A stretch of 5,397 bases of DNA. Origin: a bacterium (GTDB lineage Bacteria; Latescibacterota; UBA2968; GCA-2709665). Below, one piece after another: positions 5,298 through 5,397 of the stretch (its first letter is position 1; each line of letters begins with the position of its first letter). Made by a program: the position numbers and the translations under genes. The DNA is taken from contig JAQCGA010000323.1 in NCBI GenBank assembly GCA_027619145.1, positions 1-5,397 of the forward strand. The letters run 5' to 3'. Below the pieces are notes generated by a model, which was not told the DNA's origin, did no database searches, and saw nothing but the letters and a program-made list of their open reading frames with translations.

Positions 5298-5397
5298 GTT
5301 GCAAATCCTCCTGATGAGGTGGTTGGGCTGTGGATGGTACGTTACGAATCCGAGTACAAACGTGGAAAGACAAAATCGACTATGGCCGAATGAAGAT
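5298..5397 (-). other. Leader upstream of BMC-H; no gene assigned
   Basis: The 100 bases upstream of BMC-H hold its ribosome site but no promoter I can defend. One minus-strand frame is open from the edge to a TAA at about 5342-5344 and could be the tail of a preceding gene (the last residues would read PRLYSDS), but so short a piece cannot be recognised. It is equally possible that this is non-coding leader. Confidence 0.3.
5307..5312 (-). promoter_or_regulatory. Strong ribosome binding site (AGGAGG) of BMC-H
   Basis: The minus strand reads AGGAGG with a 9-base spacer to the ATG at 5297. It decides the start of the BMC-H gene and stands out against the weak or absent sites before most other genes in the operon. 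Confidence 0.85.

Noticed and set aside
3744..5393. A 549-codon open frame on the plus strand
   Set aside because: It runs antisense through the dehydrogenase, BMC-P a and BMC-H genes, crosses their boundaries, and shows no known motif. The minus-strand products are clear family members, so this is a composition shadow.

Overview
The window is most of a bacterial microcompartment (BMC) operon. All genes lie on the minus strand, so transcription runs from the right edge towards base 1. The set is one hexameric shell protein, three EutN/CcmL-type pentameric shell proteins, a PduP-family CoA-acylating aldehyde dehydrogenase, a class II (fuculose-phosphate type) sugar-phosphate aldolase and a divergent acetate/propionate-family kinase. 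This combination matches the 'PVM' (Planctomycetes-Verrucomicrobia) class of BMC, known to degrade L-fucose and L-rhamnose through lactaldehyde. The general system is therefore known. What is specific here is the kinase active site, the shell pore residue, the gene layout and the intergenic repeats.

Layout, in transcription order: short leader with a strong ribosome binding site (5298-5397); BMC-H (5297-5016); BMC-P a (4985-4689); aldehyde dehydrogenase (4634-3207); BMC-P b (3207-2944, sharing one base with the dehydrogenase stop); BMC-P c (2902-2624); an 83-bp gap with an 18-bp perfect palindrome; class II aldolase (2540-1710); a 152-bp gap with a tandem 8-mer and an inverted repeat; kinase (1557-358); and, 19 bp further on, the start of a secreted beta-propeller-like protein that leaves the window at base 1.

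Inferred pathway: the aldolase cleaves fuculose-1-phosphate or rhamnulose-1-phosphate to DHAP and lactaldehyde. The dehydrogenase converts the toxic aldehyde to lactyl-CoA inside the shell. A phosphotransacylase (PduL, not in this window) would make the acyl-phosphate, and the kinase would recover ATP. Both lumen enzymes carry a terminal amphipathic helix of the encapsulation-peptide type, at the C-terminus of the aldolase and the N-terminus of the dehydrogenase. The kinase has none, so it probably works in the cytosol. The second BMC-H, PduL, a reductase and a regulator usual for this class are not visible and may lie beyond 5397.

Organism: a Gram-negative-type bacterium of fairly high GC. 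The BMC class points to Planctomycetes/Verrucomicrobia or another phylum with PVM-like loci. The secreted propeller protein and the intergenic repeats would also suit an FCB-type candidate phylum. This placement is a guess; no rRNA or other phylogenetic marker is present.
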